DNA of 64,000 nt, taken from assembly GCF_000429325.1 (NCBI RefSeq), contig NZ_AUBQ01000012.1, forward strand, positions 1 through 64,000. The letters are read 5' to 3'. This document shows, piece by piece, positions 8,062 to 17,543 of the stretch. Source of the stretch: Fundidesulfovibrio putealis DSM 16056. Its GTDB lineage: Bacteria > Desulfobacterota > Desulfovibrionia > Desulfovibrionales > Desulfovibrionaceae. The notes below the pieces were generated by a model. That model did not search any database. It worked only from the letters and a program-made list of their open reading frames with translations, and was not told where the DNA came from. Positions within the stretch are counted from its first letter, which is position 1. The number at the start of each line of letters is the position of its first letter. A program made the translations under genes and the position numbers.

Positions 8062-11000
8062 GTGAAGCCGATATCAAAACACACTGGCGTTCATGCAAGC
8101 CTATTTTACCCATATAAAGCGTCCCTGTGCCGTTCAGCGATGCGCCCCCAGAGAGGCGCCGTCCTCTGCCTGATGGCGGCGGCGCTGCTGATGCTGCCGC
8201 TTCAGGCACGAGCAGCCGCTGACGTGGCAGGGCGGCTGATTTTCTCACAAGGGCAGGTCTTCACCTCCGCCCCGAACGGAGCGTGGGAACCGGCGGCCAT
8301 CGGGCGCGACCTCGCCCCCGGCGACTCCGTGCGCACCGGCCCCGAGGCCAGGGCAGCCATACTCTGCGCCGACGAAACACAGATCAAGCTCGGCGCCAAC
8401 ACGCTCATCACCCTGAAAGACGTGACGGGATCGGCCCGCCTGGGCACAGGGCCTGCTTCTCCGGCGGCAGCACAGGGCCGAAGCAGCCTCTACGAACTGC
8501 AAGGCGGCGAGGCCTGGCTTCGCAACAACAACGACACGTCCAAGTTCCAGCTCAAGACCCCGGCCCTGACCGCAGCGGTTCGCGGCACCGAATTCACGGC
8601 CAGCGTAGGCCGGGACGGCTCGACCTCCATCGCCCTCCTGGACGGCAGGCTGCTGCTCTCCAACCCGCAAGGCTCACTCGACCTGAACAAGGGGGAACTG
8701 GGACAGGCCAGACCTGGACAGGCCCCCACCAAACAGATGCTGGTCAACCCCGAGGACGCCGTCCAATGGGTGCTCTACTACCCGACAGCCCTCAGTTGGC
8801 GGGACATCCCCCTCTCCAGCCTGCCCGGCCCGGCCCTGACTCCGGCGGAGACAGCCTGGGACAGCGGCGGGATGGCCCAGGCGAACGCCGACTGGACGGT
8901 CCAGGGCTTCGCGGCCCTGCGGGAACACCGGTCCGCCGAGGCGCTTGAGGCCTTTGCCAAGGCGCGCGCAGGCATGGCCGCCCCGAGCGGCAGGGTTCTG
9001 GCTGGCGAATGGCTGGCCATGGCCCAGGCCGGGCAGGCCGTGCAGGCGTGGGAGGCGTGCAGGGCCCAGCTCCCGTCGCTCAAGGCAACGCCGGGACTCT
9101 TGGGCGTGGCGGCATATCTGGCGCTTGGCGCGGGGCATCCGGCCCAGGCCAGGATATACCTGGAGCAAGCGCTCTCCATGGAGCCGTCCAACGCGTTCTG
9201 CCGGTCGCTGCTTGCCCAGATCGACCTGGCCCAGAACCGCAAGGACGTGGCCCTGAGCCTGTCGGCGCAGGCCGTAGCCGACAACCCGGATTCCCCCACC
9301 GCGCACATCTCCCTGGCCCTGGCGCAGCTGTCGCGCTTCGACCTGCCCGCCGCTGACCGCTCCCTGGACAAGGCCCTGGAACTGGACCCGGCCAGCGTGA
9401 CAGCCTACGCCTACAAGGCACGCCTGGCCCTGGGCATGGACTCTCCGGACAAGGCCTGGGTGATCGTCCAGAAGGCCCTGGCCATCGCCCCAGGCGACCC
9501 GCTGGCCCTCACCCTGGGCGGGTTCGCGAAGCTCGGCATGCGCCGATTCGCGCAGGCCCAGGAGCTCTTCGACCGCGCCGTCCTGGCCGACCCCGGCCTG
9601 CCGGAACCCAGGCTCGGGCTCGCGCTGGTGGCCTTCTCGCGCAACGAGCGATTCACCGGACTCTCGGACATGCTCACCGCCACGCTCCTGGACCCGAGGG
9701 TCTCGCTGTACCAGACCAGTCTGGGCAAGGCGTATTATGCCTCGCGGGCCTTCGACAAGGCGATGGAGAGCTACGATCAGGCCGCCCGCCTCGACCCGGC
9801 TGATCCCACCCCGCACCTGTACAAGGGCATCGCCTACACCGACCTGAACCAGCCCGGCGAGGCCGTGGCCGCGCTGAACCGCTCCATCGAGCTGAACGAC
9901 AACCGGGGCATGTTCCGGTCAAGATTGCTCCTTGATCGCGATCTGGCCGTGCGCAACTTCGACCTGGCCAAGTCCTACAACCAGCTGGGTCTTGGCGAGT
10001 GGGCCTTTGCCAAGGCCCTGACCGCCGTGAAGAAGGACCCGTTCGATTCCTCCGCCCACCTGTTCCTGAGCAGGGCATTCGCCGCCACGCGACAGCGTGT
10101 CTCGGCGGCAGGGTCCGAGCTGCTGCTCTACCGGCTGCTCTCGCCCGCCAACCAGAACACCTTCACCCTCTACAACGACTACACGCCCATGTTCGAAGCG
10201 CCGTACCTGCGCACGCAACTGGCGGGCGGAGCCGGAGTCTGGGCCAACGGAAAGCCAAGCGTCCAGGGCAGCCTGGACTCCTACGGCGGCGTGCCCGGCG
10301 TGGCCGCAGAGGTGCAGGCCTCATTCACTCAGGACGAGGGCTTGCGGCGGCTGAACGGCCTCTCGCGCAACGGTTTCGCCTTCGGGCAGTTCAAGTGGGA
10401 GCCCACCTTCAGGGATTCGCTCTACGCGGCGGGCACATTCTCGCGTACCCACACCGGCGACGTCTCCAATCAGAACGCCTGGGAGTACCGTCCCTCGCTC
10501 TGGCAGACCAACGAGTTCTCCAGCACCGACCTGGAACTGGGCTATGTGCGCCGCCAGGCCCCCGGTTGGACCTTCATGGCCTACGGCAGTTACAAGGCCA
10601 ACGAGTGGTCCTTCTCGGACCGCTTATACACCCCCTTCGCCTTCATGCTGGACACCCTGCCCCTGGACTACCTGAGCATCACCCACCGCGACTCCCCGCG
10701 CAGTATGGGCAACATCCAGTTGCAACAGCAGGTTACGCTGGGGGACCACTCGCTGGTAATCGGGGGCGACGTATTCAGTTCCATCCTGCGCTACCGCATG
10801 AACCAGCACTTCATCGTCCCGCTGCTGCCGTCCCTGGCCTCGATCAGCACCAACAACATGGACCACTGGGAACGCTCGATAACCGTCTACGCCATGGACT
10901 ACTGGCACATTAAGCCCAACCTGATCCTGGAGCTGGGGGTTTCCGGCGAGTTTGCGACCACGCCGCGCTTCGGGTTCGCCACGCAGATCGAGGACGCCAT

Positions 11001-11745
11001 CCCCGGCTTCCGCTTCGGGTTGAACTGGGAGGCCACCCCAAAGGACATGCTCCGGCTGGGCGTGCAGCGCTACCTGAACACGCACATAACCCTGCAGCCC
11101 ATGCTCCAGCCCGCCGAGGTGGCCGGTTTCCCCACGCGCGTGAACGCCGACGACGGCTCGCGGGTGGTGGAAGCCGGAATCAGCTGGGAACGCCAGTGGG
11201 ACGACAAAACCTTCACCGTGCTGCGCGGGGACTTCCATCATATCGAGAACCCTCAGTTTGACCCGTTGCAAAGCTATGACCGCAAGATCTGGCTGATCAC
11301 CGACCGCTATTTGGTTTCGGCCTCGGTCAACCGTGTGCTCACGCCGTATCTGGGCGCGAACCTCATCGCGCAGGCCAAATGGCTGGAGCGCGGCGACGCG
11401 GCTGCGAAGCGTTTTCCTGAAACGCACTTCGCTGAATTCGCGGCCGGAGGCGGATTGAACTTCCTGTACAAGAACGGCATCGGGGCCAGCGTGTCCGGGC
11501 TTCTGGTGAAACAGACCTTCCCGGATACGGCGGCGCGCGACCTGCTGGGCCGACATCGGGACGAGAGCGTCTTCGGACTGCTCAACGCCGGGATCTCGTA
11601 CGAATTTCCCGGCAAGGCTGGCTTCGTCTCACTGGAAGGACGAAACCTCCTGGACGTGAAGTTCTCCTATCAGCGAGAACCCGTGGCCCTGGACGCCTTC
11701 GTGCCGTCCCGGCAGATTCTCTTCAGGCTGGGATTCAACTTCTAA
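8062..11745 (+). CDS. FecR-TPR-outer-membrane beta-barrel fusion protein
   Basis: This is a giant exported protein (1,227 aa). A signal peptide lies near residues 27-52 (hydrophobic AVLCLMAAALLMLPL, then ARA|AA). A FecR domain follows at about 55-220, including the TAAVRGTEFTASV core. At least eight TPR-type repeats cover about 279-726. The C-terminal ~500 residues have alternating aromatic/polar strands and end in RLGFNF, the C-terminal Phe typical of outer-membrane barrels. The GTG at 8062 has GGAGAG five bases upstream; ATG 8140 is an alternative. Pairing with the upstream CHASE2 cyclase suggests an envelope-sensing unit. Substrate and function are unknown. Confidence 0.75.
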   Translation: MKPISKHTGVHASLFYPYKASLCRSAMRPQRGAVLCLMAAALLMLPLQARAAADVAGRLIFSQGQVFTSAPNGAWEPAAIGRDLAPGDSVRTGPEARAAILCADETQIKLGANTLITLKDVTGSARLGTGPASPAAAQGRSSLYELQGGEAWLRNNNDTSKFQLKTPALTAAVRGTEFTASVGRDGSTSIALLDGRLLLSNPQGSLDLNKGELGQARPGQAPTKQMLVNPEDAVQWVLYYPTALSWRDIPLSSLPGPALTPAETAWDSGGMAQANADWTVQGFAALREHRSAEALEAFAKARAGMAAPSGRVLAGEWLAMAQAGQAVQAWEACRAQLPSLKATPGLLGVAAYLALGAGHPAQARIYLEQALSMEPSNAFCRSLLAQIDLAQNRKDVALSLSAQAVADNPDSPTAHISLALAQLSRFDLPAADRSLDKALELDPASVTAYAYKARLALGMDSPDKAWVIVQKALAIAPGDPLALTLGGFAKLGMRRFAQAQELFDRAVLADPGLPEPRLGLALVAFSRNERFTGLSDMLTATLLDPRVSLYQTSLGKAYYASRAFDKAMESYDQAARLDPADPTPHLYKGIAYTDLNQPGEAVAALNRSIELNDNRGMFRSRLLLDRDLAVRNFDLAKSYNQLGLGEWAFAKALTAVKKDPFDSSAHLFLSRAFAATRQRVSAAGSELLLYRLLSPANQNTFTLYNDYTPMFEAPYLRTQLAGGAGVWANGKPSVQGSLDSYGGVPGVAAEVQASFTQDEGLRRLNGLSRNGFAFGQFKWEPTFRDSLYAAGTFSRTHTGDVSNQNAWEYRPSLWQTNEFSSTDLELGYVRRQAPGWTFMAYGSYKANEWSFSDRLYTPFAFMLDTLPLDYLSITHRDSPRSMGNIQLQQQVTLGDHSLVIGGDVFSSILRYRMNQHFIVPLLPSLASISTNNMDHWERSITVYAMDYWHIKPNLILELGVSGEFATTPRFGFATQIEDAIPGFRFGLNWEATPKDMLRLGVQRYLNTHITLQPMLQPAEVAGFPTRVNADDGSRVVEAGISWERQWDDKTFTVLRGDFHHIENPQFDPLQSYDRKIWLITDRYLVSASVNRVLTPYLGANLIAQAKWLERGDAAAKRFPETHFAEFAAGGGLNFLYKNGIGASVSGLLVKQTFPDTAARDLLGRHRDESVFGLLNAGISYEFPGKAGFVSLEGRNLLDVKFSYQREPVALDAFVPSRQILFRLGFNF

Positions 11746-11829
11746 TCGACTTGGGAAGGTGCAAGGCCGAAGCGCACCAGGAATTCCGGGTATGAGGTGC
11801 TGTCGGCCCTGGACAGGAATGAGGCTCTG

Positions 11830-11934
11830 GCCTGCCCGGCAGCAGGACAAGAATCGCTCCGGATATCCAGGGCGAAGCCCGGAAAGCCGCCACGCGGGCA
11901 GCACGGATTCTCCACGCCTGCATGCCGGGCAGGC
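11830..11934. repeat. long-range 12-bp inverted repeat
   Basis: gcctgcccggca at 11830-11841 and its exact complement at 11923-11934 flank 81 bp. It lies between the stop of the FecR-TPR protein and the end of the convergent small gene. It may act in transcript ends, but no T-run follows. Confidence 0.4.
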
Positions 11935-11952
11935 CGTTCGTCATGCCTCGTT

Positions 11953-12207
11953 TCAGTCCATGGTGCGGTGAGCGCGGCGTTCAACGTCGTCGAAGTAATG
12001 GTCGTCGCGCTTGTCGTCCGGGGCGCTCAGCATCTCGTCGTTCAGGCGCGCGCTCAAGTAGCGGTAGGTGACCCACACTTCCTTGGCCATTGCCAGGAAA
12101 ACCTCCGGGGAACGCACGACTGGCTGGTCGAGGTGTCCCAGCATCTCCAGAAGCTGCGCCACAGGCGCCAGCTTGCTTACATATGAAACGTCTCGCTGCA
12201 CAACCAT
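11953..12207 (-). CDS. conserved small hypothetical protein
   Basis: This 84-aa soluble protein has no signal peptide or membrane segment. Its sequence is helical and acidic toward the end (APDDKRDDHYFDDVERRAHR). A strong ribosome-binding site, AGGAGGGG, lies 3 bases before the ATG, which is the main reason to accept it. It is convergent with the FecR-TPR gene and transcribed alone. I do not recognise the family. Confidence 0.7.
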   Translation of the reverse strand: MVVQRDVSYVSKLAPVAQLLEMLGHLDQPVVRSPEVFLAMAKEVWVTYRYLSARLNDEMLSAPDDKRDDHYFDDVERRAHRTMD

Positions 12208-12320
12208 CGGCCCCTCCTAAGTACATCGAACAACTAGGGCGGGACCATATGCAATGTTTTATAGCATGTCAAGAGTAGGCGCTTAAATATAGCATTGCAA
12301 GTTCACTATACTTATAAAAA

Positions 12321-12350
12321 AAGCCTGGGCATTGCCCAGGCTTTCGTTTT
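12321..12350. terminator. bidirectional rho-independent terminator
   Basis: The 10-bp stem aagcctgggc/gcccaggctt (12321-12330 and 12334-12343) has a three-base loop. A run of seven T follows on the minus strand, ending the chemoreceptor transcript. tcgttttt follows on the plus strand. Confidence 0.9.
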
Positions 12351-12373
12351 TCAATGCAGCCAAGCCGGAGTAA

Positions 12374-14428
12374 CTACATGCTCAAAGCCCGCCCGGACCC
12401 GTCCGAGCGCATGCCGCCGATGATCTGCTGCAGCGCTCCGGCCTGCCTGGCCAGATCGCCCACGGCCTCGGAGGAGTGGGACATTACCTGGGCCGTCTCC
12501 ATGGATATCCTGTTAATCTCGGCCACGGCCCGGTTGATTTCCTCGCTGGCGGCGGACTGCTCCTCGGAGGCCGTGGCGATGGCGTGAACCTCCATGGTGG
12601 CGGAATCCGACAGCGCAACGATGGCCTCAAGCGCCCCTCCGGACTCGCCCGCCAGTACGCTGAGCGATTCGATGGCCTTGGCGGTGCGGTCCACGCTGCT
12701 CATGTTGTCCTTGGCTTCGCGCTGGATGCCGGTGATGGCGTCGTCCACTTCGTGGGTCGCGGCCATGGTCTTCTCGGCCAGCTTGCGCACCTCGTCGGCC
12801 ACCACGGCGAAGCCGCGACCGGCCTCGCCCGCGCGGGCGGCCTCGATGGCGGCGTTCAACGCCAGCAGGTTGGTCTGGTCCGCGATGTCGGAGATCACGT
12901 TCATGATCCGCCCGATGTTCTGGGCACGCCCTTCCAATGACGACATGCGCTCCAGCAGGGCGATAGCCTGCCCCCTGACGTCCTCCATGGAATGCATCAC
13001 GCTGCCCACGACCCCGCGTCCTTCCTGCGCCTTGCCGCGCGCCTGGTCCGAGCTGCTGGCGGCCGTGTGAGCGTTCTGGGCCACCTCCAGCACAGTGGCG
13101 TTCATCTGCTCCATGGCTGTTGCGGTTTCGGCGGCGCGGTCGCGCTGGATTTCAGCGCCCCTGGACGCCTGCTCAATCTGGGCGGACAACTGCTCGCTGG
13201 CTGCTGAAACGGCCTCGGCGACCTGTTCAGCCTGTGCCGCCACCTCCATGATCTTCTGGTTTTGCGCGGCGATGAGCGCTTCCTGCTCCTTGATGGAAGT
13301 CAGATCGACCCACACGGAGAGGGTCCCCAGCAGGTTTCCGCCCGCATCAAAAAAGGGTGACGAGGAGACGCGGGCGTGGCGCTTCTTCCCCTTGTGCGTG
13401 GCGAATTCGATCTCGCTGATAATCTCGCGGTTCTCGCGCAGTGCTTTTGTGGAGATGGTCTCCCTGGCGGCATCGCCCCAGATGTAGCCTCCGGAGGTCT
13501 GGCCGTAATAGTCTTCCGGCTTGCCGCCGCGCTCAATGAGGTCGAGCATGAGCTGGTTGGTGAAGATGGTCTTGTCCTGCGGAGAGAACACCGAACAGGG
13601 CACCGAAAAGCCTTTGAGCACGCCGTCCGAGAAGGCGAGCTGCTCCTTGAGCTTGCAGAGCATGTCCATCAGCGCGTGCTGGAGGCGGCCTATCTCGTCG
13701 GTGGAGTCGGCCTCCAGGCAGCTGTCGAGCTTCCCCGCCGCCACGTCTTCGGCCAGCTTCTGCGTGGTGCGCAGGCGCGCGGTGATGAGCCTGGGCAGGG
13801 CGATGGTGGCCCCAAGGCCCAGCACCAGCACCACGATGCCGATCATGACGATGCGGTTCTGAGCCAGATGGACCGTTTCATCCACGGCTTCGCCGCCCTT
13901 GTTTCCGCGCTCCTGGGACATGTCGCTGATCGCGTCCAGCGCGCCAATGGCCTCGTTGAAAAGCTTCGAGGATTCGCCGCGCACCAGCAGGGTGGCGTCT
14001 CGCCCCAGATTGTCGTTGGAATACTCAAGGACTTTCTGGTTCACCGGAAGAAACGTCTTCCAGGCGTCCGAATAGGCCTGGAGTTTCGCCTTGAACTCCT
14101 GGGGTAGCTTCAGTTTGGCGAGTTCCGCCTCGCCTTCGGCCAAAATCTTCTTGGCCTTGTCCATGCGCTCCTCGGCCTGCTTGCGTTCGGCAGACGTGGC
14201 CGCGAGGATGTGCCGGAACTCGGCCCGGCGGAAATCGTTGGCCGCCTGGACCATGCGCGTGGACGCGCCCATGGACGGCAGCCAGACGTCCGCCACTTCA
14301 CCGGATGTCTCGTGAACCTGCACGAGCATGAAATAACACCCCGCGCCAAGCGCGACCGTCAAGAGCAAAATGAGAAGGAAACATGCAGCAAGTTTGAAGA
14401 AAATGCTCAAATTTCGAACAATTGTCAT
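12374..14428 (-). CDS. methyl-accepting chemotaxis protein with PAS domain
   Basis: This chemoreceptor (684 aa) signals to CheA/CheW. The order is: membrane helix about 10-33; a four-helix-bundle-like periplasmic domain about 34-188; a second membrane helix about 190-210 ([19 protein letters not shown]); HAMP about 210-265; a PAS domain about 275-375; and the signalling coiled coil from about 395. The highly conserved hairpin tip [20 protein letters not shown] is present. The start at 14428 is chosen over an upstream in-frame ATG because GGGGGCGGG lies directly before it. The gene is alone on its strand. The ligand is unknown. Confidence 0.9.
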   Translation of the reverse strand: MTIVRNLSIFFKLAACFLLILLLTVALGAGCYFMLVQVHETSGEVADVWLPSMGASTRMVQAANDFRRAEFRHILAATSAERKQAEERMDKAKKILAEGEAELAKLKLPQEFKAKLQAYSDAWKTFLPVNQKVLEYSNDNLGRDATLLVRGESSKLFNEAIGALDAISDMSQERGNKGGEAVDETVHLAQNRIVMIGIVVLVLGLGATIALPRLITARLRTTQKLAEDVAAGKLDSCLEADSTDEIGRLQHALMDMLCKLKEQLAFSDGVLKGFSVPCSVFSPQDKTIFTNQLMLDLIERGGKPEDYYGQTSGGYIWGDAARETISTKALRENREIISEIEFATHKGKKRHARVSSSPFFDAGGNLLGTLSVWVDLTSIKEQEALIAAQNQKIMEVAAQAEQVAEAVSAASEQLSAQIEQASRGAEIQRDRAAETATAMEQMNATVLEVAQNAHTAASSSDQARGKAQEGRGVVGSVMHSMEDVRGQAIALLERMSSLEGRAQNIGRIMNVISDIADQTNLLALNAAIEAARAGEAGRGFAVVADEVRKLAEKTMAATHEVDDAITGIQREAKDNMSSVDRTAKAIESLSVLAGESGGALEAIVALSDSATMEVHAIATASEEQSAASEEINRAVAEINRISMETAQVMSHSSEAVGDLARQAGALQQIIGGMRSDGSGRALSM

Positions 14429-14880
14429 ACCCGCCCCCTGAAATCCCAAACTCGTCCGAATCGACACAATCGATAAAACGTGACCGCCGGGTCATACCCT
14501 CACGATACTTGCTCGACAAGCAGAATATGCTACTGTCGGGGTGGAGTATTCTTACCCATCGGCGCGTTGCGTGCTCACTGCTCCAGGCAGCGTGGCATGC
14601 GTGAATGAGTTCCGCTGTTCCTGCACGCAAGAACAATCAGTCCGCAAACCTGGGCCACCATCCCGGTGGCTGGAGTGAATGAGATTACAAAATTCTTCGA
14701 ACACATGTGATCCGCTTACGCCGAAAAACCTCCCGATTCCCTCTGAGATAGACCGCATCGCGTCTTTCACCCGCTATTCTATCTACATTTCTAATTTGAC
14801 CTATCACGCATATCAATGTGATGTGCACAAGAGTCATATCTCTCAAACAATGCACGGTATTTCCCATCATGAGGGCAAGC
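14429..14880. other. divergent promoter region, chemoreceptor / TusA operon
   Basis: This 450-bp AT-richer gap separates the leftward chemoreceptor from the rightward sulfur-carrier operon, so it must hold both promoters. No unambiguous promoter, operator or RNA is seen, and no open frame has a good ribosome-binding site. Confidence 0.4.
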
Positions 14881-15138
14881 ATGCGGGAACGCTATCCCGA
14901 ACACTGGCAGTTCGACGACGAGTTCGACGGCGGTGAGGAGACCTGCGGACGGGTCATCATCAACCTGTACACCTACCTGCTGCCCCAGCCGCGCGGCATC
15001 AAGGTGCTGCTTATCTCCAGGGACCCGGCCGCGCCCATCGAGTTCCCGGCTTGGTGCCGCATGACCGGCAACCCGCTCCTGGAAATTGCCCACCCGTTCT
15101 ATCTCATCCACTATAAACCAGAACAGATACAGGAGTGA
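14881..15138 (+). CDS. TusA-like sulfurtransferase domain protein
   Basis: This 85-aa protein has a TusA/SirA-like fold pattern. The segment DGGEETCGRVIINLYTYL matches the position where TusA has its CPxP motif, but the cysteine is followed by Gly rather than Pro. A second conserved block, PAWCRMTGNPLLEI, matches the end of the fold. Canonical TusA carries persulfide sulfur on the first Cys. The ATG at 14881 has GAGGG five bases upstream. It is the first gene of a tight operon; the next start is 4 bp after its stop. The role as a sulfur (or selenium) carrier is inferred. Confidence 0.65.
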   Translation: MRERYPEHWQFDDEFDGGEETCGRVIINLYTYLLPQPRGIKVLLISRDPAAPIEFPAWCRMTGNPLLEIAHPFYLIHYKPEQIQE

Positions 15139-15142
15139 TCCC

Positions 15143-15508
15143 ATGGCCAACACCTTCTGCGTAAGCATCACCCACTGCCGCACCGACGGCGACAAAGCCA
15201 CCCTGGGCTTCGTGGTAGCCAACGCCGCCCAGGGCAGCGAGAAGGAGACTCTGGTGTTCCTGAGCACCGACGGCGTGTACTGCGCCGTCAAGGGCGAGGC
15301 CGAGAAGATCGACGAAGGCGCGCCGTTTGCCCCCCTGAAGGAGCTCATCAACAAGTTCCTGGGCGCTGGCGGGAAAGTCTACGTGTGCACCCCTTGCCTG
15401 AAGAAGCGCGGTCTTTCCGAGGCGGACCTGATAGAGGGGACCACCCCCGCAGGCGGAGCCGCCCTGGTGGAATGGCTTTGCAACGGCTCGCCTTGCGTGA
15501 CGTACTAG
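15143..15508 (+). CDS. DsrE-family protein
   Basis: This 121-aa protein follows the DsrE/DsrF-like pattern: a beta strand followed by TDGDKATLGFVVANAA, then KETLVFLSTDGVYCAVKG, and a cysteine pair in VYVCTPCLKKRG. Another Cys lies near the C-terminus (GSPCVTY). DsrE-type proteins pass sulfur to and from TusA-like partners, and here TusA-like genes lie on both sides. AGGAG lies 7 bases before the ATG. Co-transcribed with its neighbours. Confidence 0.8.
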   Translation: MANTFCVSITHCRTDGDKATLGFVVANAAQGSEKETLVFLSTDGVYCAVKGEAEKIDEGAPFAPLKELINKFLGAGGKVYVCTPCLKKRGLSEADLIEGTTPAGGAALVEWLCNGSPCVTY

Positions 15509-15571
15509 CCCGGTTCGCGAAACACTTTCATGAACGGGCCGCCCCAGGGCGGCCCCGCGCGAGGAGCCTCC

Positions 15572-16321
15572 ATGCCCGGCTACGTCCCCCCTTCCCTTCC
15601 GGATCAGGTCTTCGACGGCGGCGACCTGGACTGCGGTTCCGGCCTCATCCTGCTCATCCGGGAAAACATGCTGGCAGTGCCCGTGGGCGGCGTGCTGGAG
15701 ATGCGCAGCCGCGAACCTACGGTGGCGAGCGACCTGCCCCCCTGGTGCCGCATGGCAGGGCACGAATACCTGGGCAGCGCCGAGGGCGACGGATACGCCC
15801 GTTATTTTGTTCGCAGGGGAGAGGTTGCCGCTGATTCGGACGCATCCGAGGCCAGGCAACTGGCCGAGGACAAGGAGAAGGCCAGGCAGTACGAATGGCG
15901 GCTGCGGGTGCGCCACGCCGGGCACCAGCACACCAAGGTCTACTGCCGCAACTTCGGCTGGGACCTGGGCCAGCCCGCCAGCTTCGAGGAAAAGGACACG
16001 CACCCCTGCGCCGTGGAAGCGCTGCTCGGGGCGCTGGGCGGCGCGCTCTGCTCCGGGTACGCCACCGAGTGCGCGCGCTCGGGCCTGGAAATCGACGACA
16101 TCGAGCTTACCGTGCGCGGCAAGTTAGGCAACATCCTGGCCCACATGGGCCTGGAAGACGGCGACCCATCTTTCTCGGCCATTGAGGTCAAATGCTTCGC
16201 CTCCACCATGGATGACGAGGACGGCGCCCGCAAAGCCTGGGAGCGCGCCGTAGCCCGCTCGCCCGTGGCGGCCACGCTGGCCAAGGCCGTGGACATAACC
16301 TTCAAATTCGCGGTGGTGTGA
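15572..16321 (+). CDS. TusA-OsmC fusion protein
   Basis: This 249-aa two-domain protein begins with a TusA-like domain (about residues 10-82) with the same CG motif (GGDLDCGSGLILLI) and WCRMAGHEYL block as the operon's first gene. After a charged linker (about 88-107) comes an OsmC/YhfA-like domain (about 108-249). This has the conserved Glu/Cys pattern HPCAVEALLGALGGALCSGY and a C-terminal domain of interlocking strands. OsmC proteins reduce peroxides with paired cysteines, while YhfA-like members are less defined. The start at 15572 has AGGAG upstream. Its stop is 2 bp before the next ATG, so translation is coupled. Confidence 0.8.
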   Translation: MPGYVPPSLPDQVFDGGDLDCGSGLILLIRENMLAVPVGGVLEMRSREPTVASDLPPWCRMAGHEYLGSAEGDGYARYFVRRGEVAADSDASEARQLAEDKEKARQYEWRLRVRHAGHQHTKVYCRNFGWDLGQPASFEEKDTHPCAVEALLGALGGALCSGYATECARSGLEIDDIELTVRGKLGNILAHMGLEDGDPSFSAIEVKCFASTMDDEDGARKAWERAVARSPVAATLAKAVDITFKFAVV

Positions 16322-16323
16322 TC

Positions 16324-17511
16324 ATGTTCGTCACAACCCAGGTGGGCAGCTGGCCCCGCTCCAGGCAGATGCTGAAGGCCCTTCGCGACAGGCGCATGGG
16401 CAGGATGACCCGCAAGGAGTTCGACCGCGTGGCCGACGACGCGGTTCGCACCACGGTGCGCATCCAGGAAGACGCTGGCCTGGACGTGGTGGTGGACGGC
16501 GAGCACCGCAGGGACAACTTCTACTCCTTCATCTCGGACAAGGTGGATGGCACGCGCATCATGACCCTGGCCGAGATGCTTGACGACGTGGAGGACAAAT
16601 CCGGCTTCGAGGAGATCCTCTCCACCCTGGACGTGCCCGCCTCGGCCATCAGCAACCCCACCTGCGTGGGCAGGCTTTCACGGCGCGAGCCCCTGGCCCT
16701 GGACGACTTCCACTTCGTCAAATCGCTCACGGACAAACCGGTGAAGATCACCCTGCCCGGCCCCTATCTCCTCAGCCGGGCCATGTGGGTGGGCGGACAC
16801 ACCAACAAGGCCTACGCCAACCAGCGCGCCATGGGCGACGACGTTGTGAACATCCTGCGGGAGGAACTCGGCGAACTGGCGCGCGCTGGCTGCGAGTTCG
16901 TGCAGTTCGACGAACCGGTGCTGACCGAAGTGGTCATGAGCGCGGAGTGCGGTCGCCGAACGTTCATGTGAGCAACCCTGGCCACCCGCCGTGACGTGGG
17001 TGAAGAACTTGGCTACGCGGCAGAGCTTATCAACAGGGTCATCGAAGGCATTGGCGACGTCGAGGGCGGACCGCGCGTGGGCCTACACATCTGCCGGGGC
17101 AACTGGAGCACCCGTGAGGACGTGCTGCTCACCGGCGACTACACGCCACTCCTGCCCGCGCTCACGAAGATGCGCGTGAGGCAGTTCGTGCTGGAATACG
17201 CCACGCCCAGGGCTGGCGAAATCCGGGTGGTGGGGGAAGCGCTCTCCGGGAACGTGCCGGGCACGGACGTCCCCAGGGAACTCGGCCTTGGCGTGGTCAA
17301 TCCGCGCACCGTGACCGTGGAGACCCCGGAGGAGATCGTGGCCAAGGCGGAGCTGGCCCTGGCCCACTACCGCCCTGAGCAATTGTTCCTGAACACCGAT
17401 TGCGGCTTCGGCTGCTTCGCCAACCGCTGCGTCAACGTGGAAGAGGTAGCTGCCGCCAAGATACGAAGCATCGTTCAGGCCGCCCGAATACTGAGGGAAC
17501 GCCACGGCTGA
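16324..17511 (+). CDS. MetE-like (cobalamin-independent methionine synthase family) probable selenoprotein
   Basis: The frame is 395 codons with a single in-frame TGA at 16969-16971 (codon 216). Family similarity continues in the same frame on both sides. Upstream are TTQVGSWPRS, VVVDGEHRRDNFYS and FVQFDEPVL. Downstream are LHICRGNW, FVLEYATPRAGE and LNTDCGFGCF. The zinc ligands of MetE (His-x-Cys, Glu, Cys) are all present. After the TGA, a 7-bp stem (16983-16989 with 16996-17002) caps a six-base loop, CGUGAC. Its GU falls 23-24 bases from the U of UGA, as I recall for the E. coli fdhF SECIS. I infer selenocysteine at residue 216 (FM-Sec-ATLA). The alternative is a nonsense mutation. The methyl donor and acceptor are unknown. 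Confidence 0.75.
16969..17003 (+). promoter_or_regulatory. SECIS-like element at in-frame TGA
   Basis: The TGA at 16969-16971 is followed by a hairpin: CACCCGC (16983-16989) pairs with GTGGGTG (16996-17002), including one G-U pair. The loop is CGTGAC, with G in its second position and GT at offsets 23-24. It meets the usual bacterial SECIS spacing rule, but lacks the bulged U seen in the E. coli element. No fold was computed. Confidence 0.65.
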
Positions 17512-17543
17512 GCTCGTGGTCGAAGGGAATAATGCTGAAAAGA

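Noticed and set aside
6074-8248. 724-aa open frame on the minus strand
   Set aside because: Antisense to the CHASE2 cyclase, whose domains are clear; the product has no motif and reflects high-GC codon structure.
16324-16971. MetE-like gene as a simple truncated pseudogene
   Set aside because: The frame is unchanged after the TGA, all later zinc ligands are kept and a SECIS-like hairpin follows; a nonsense mutation remains possible but is less likely.
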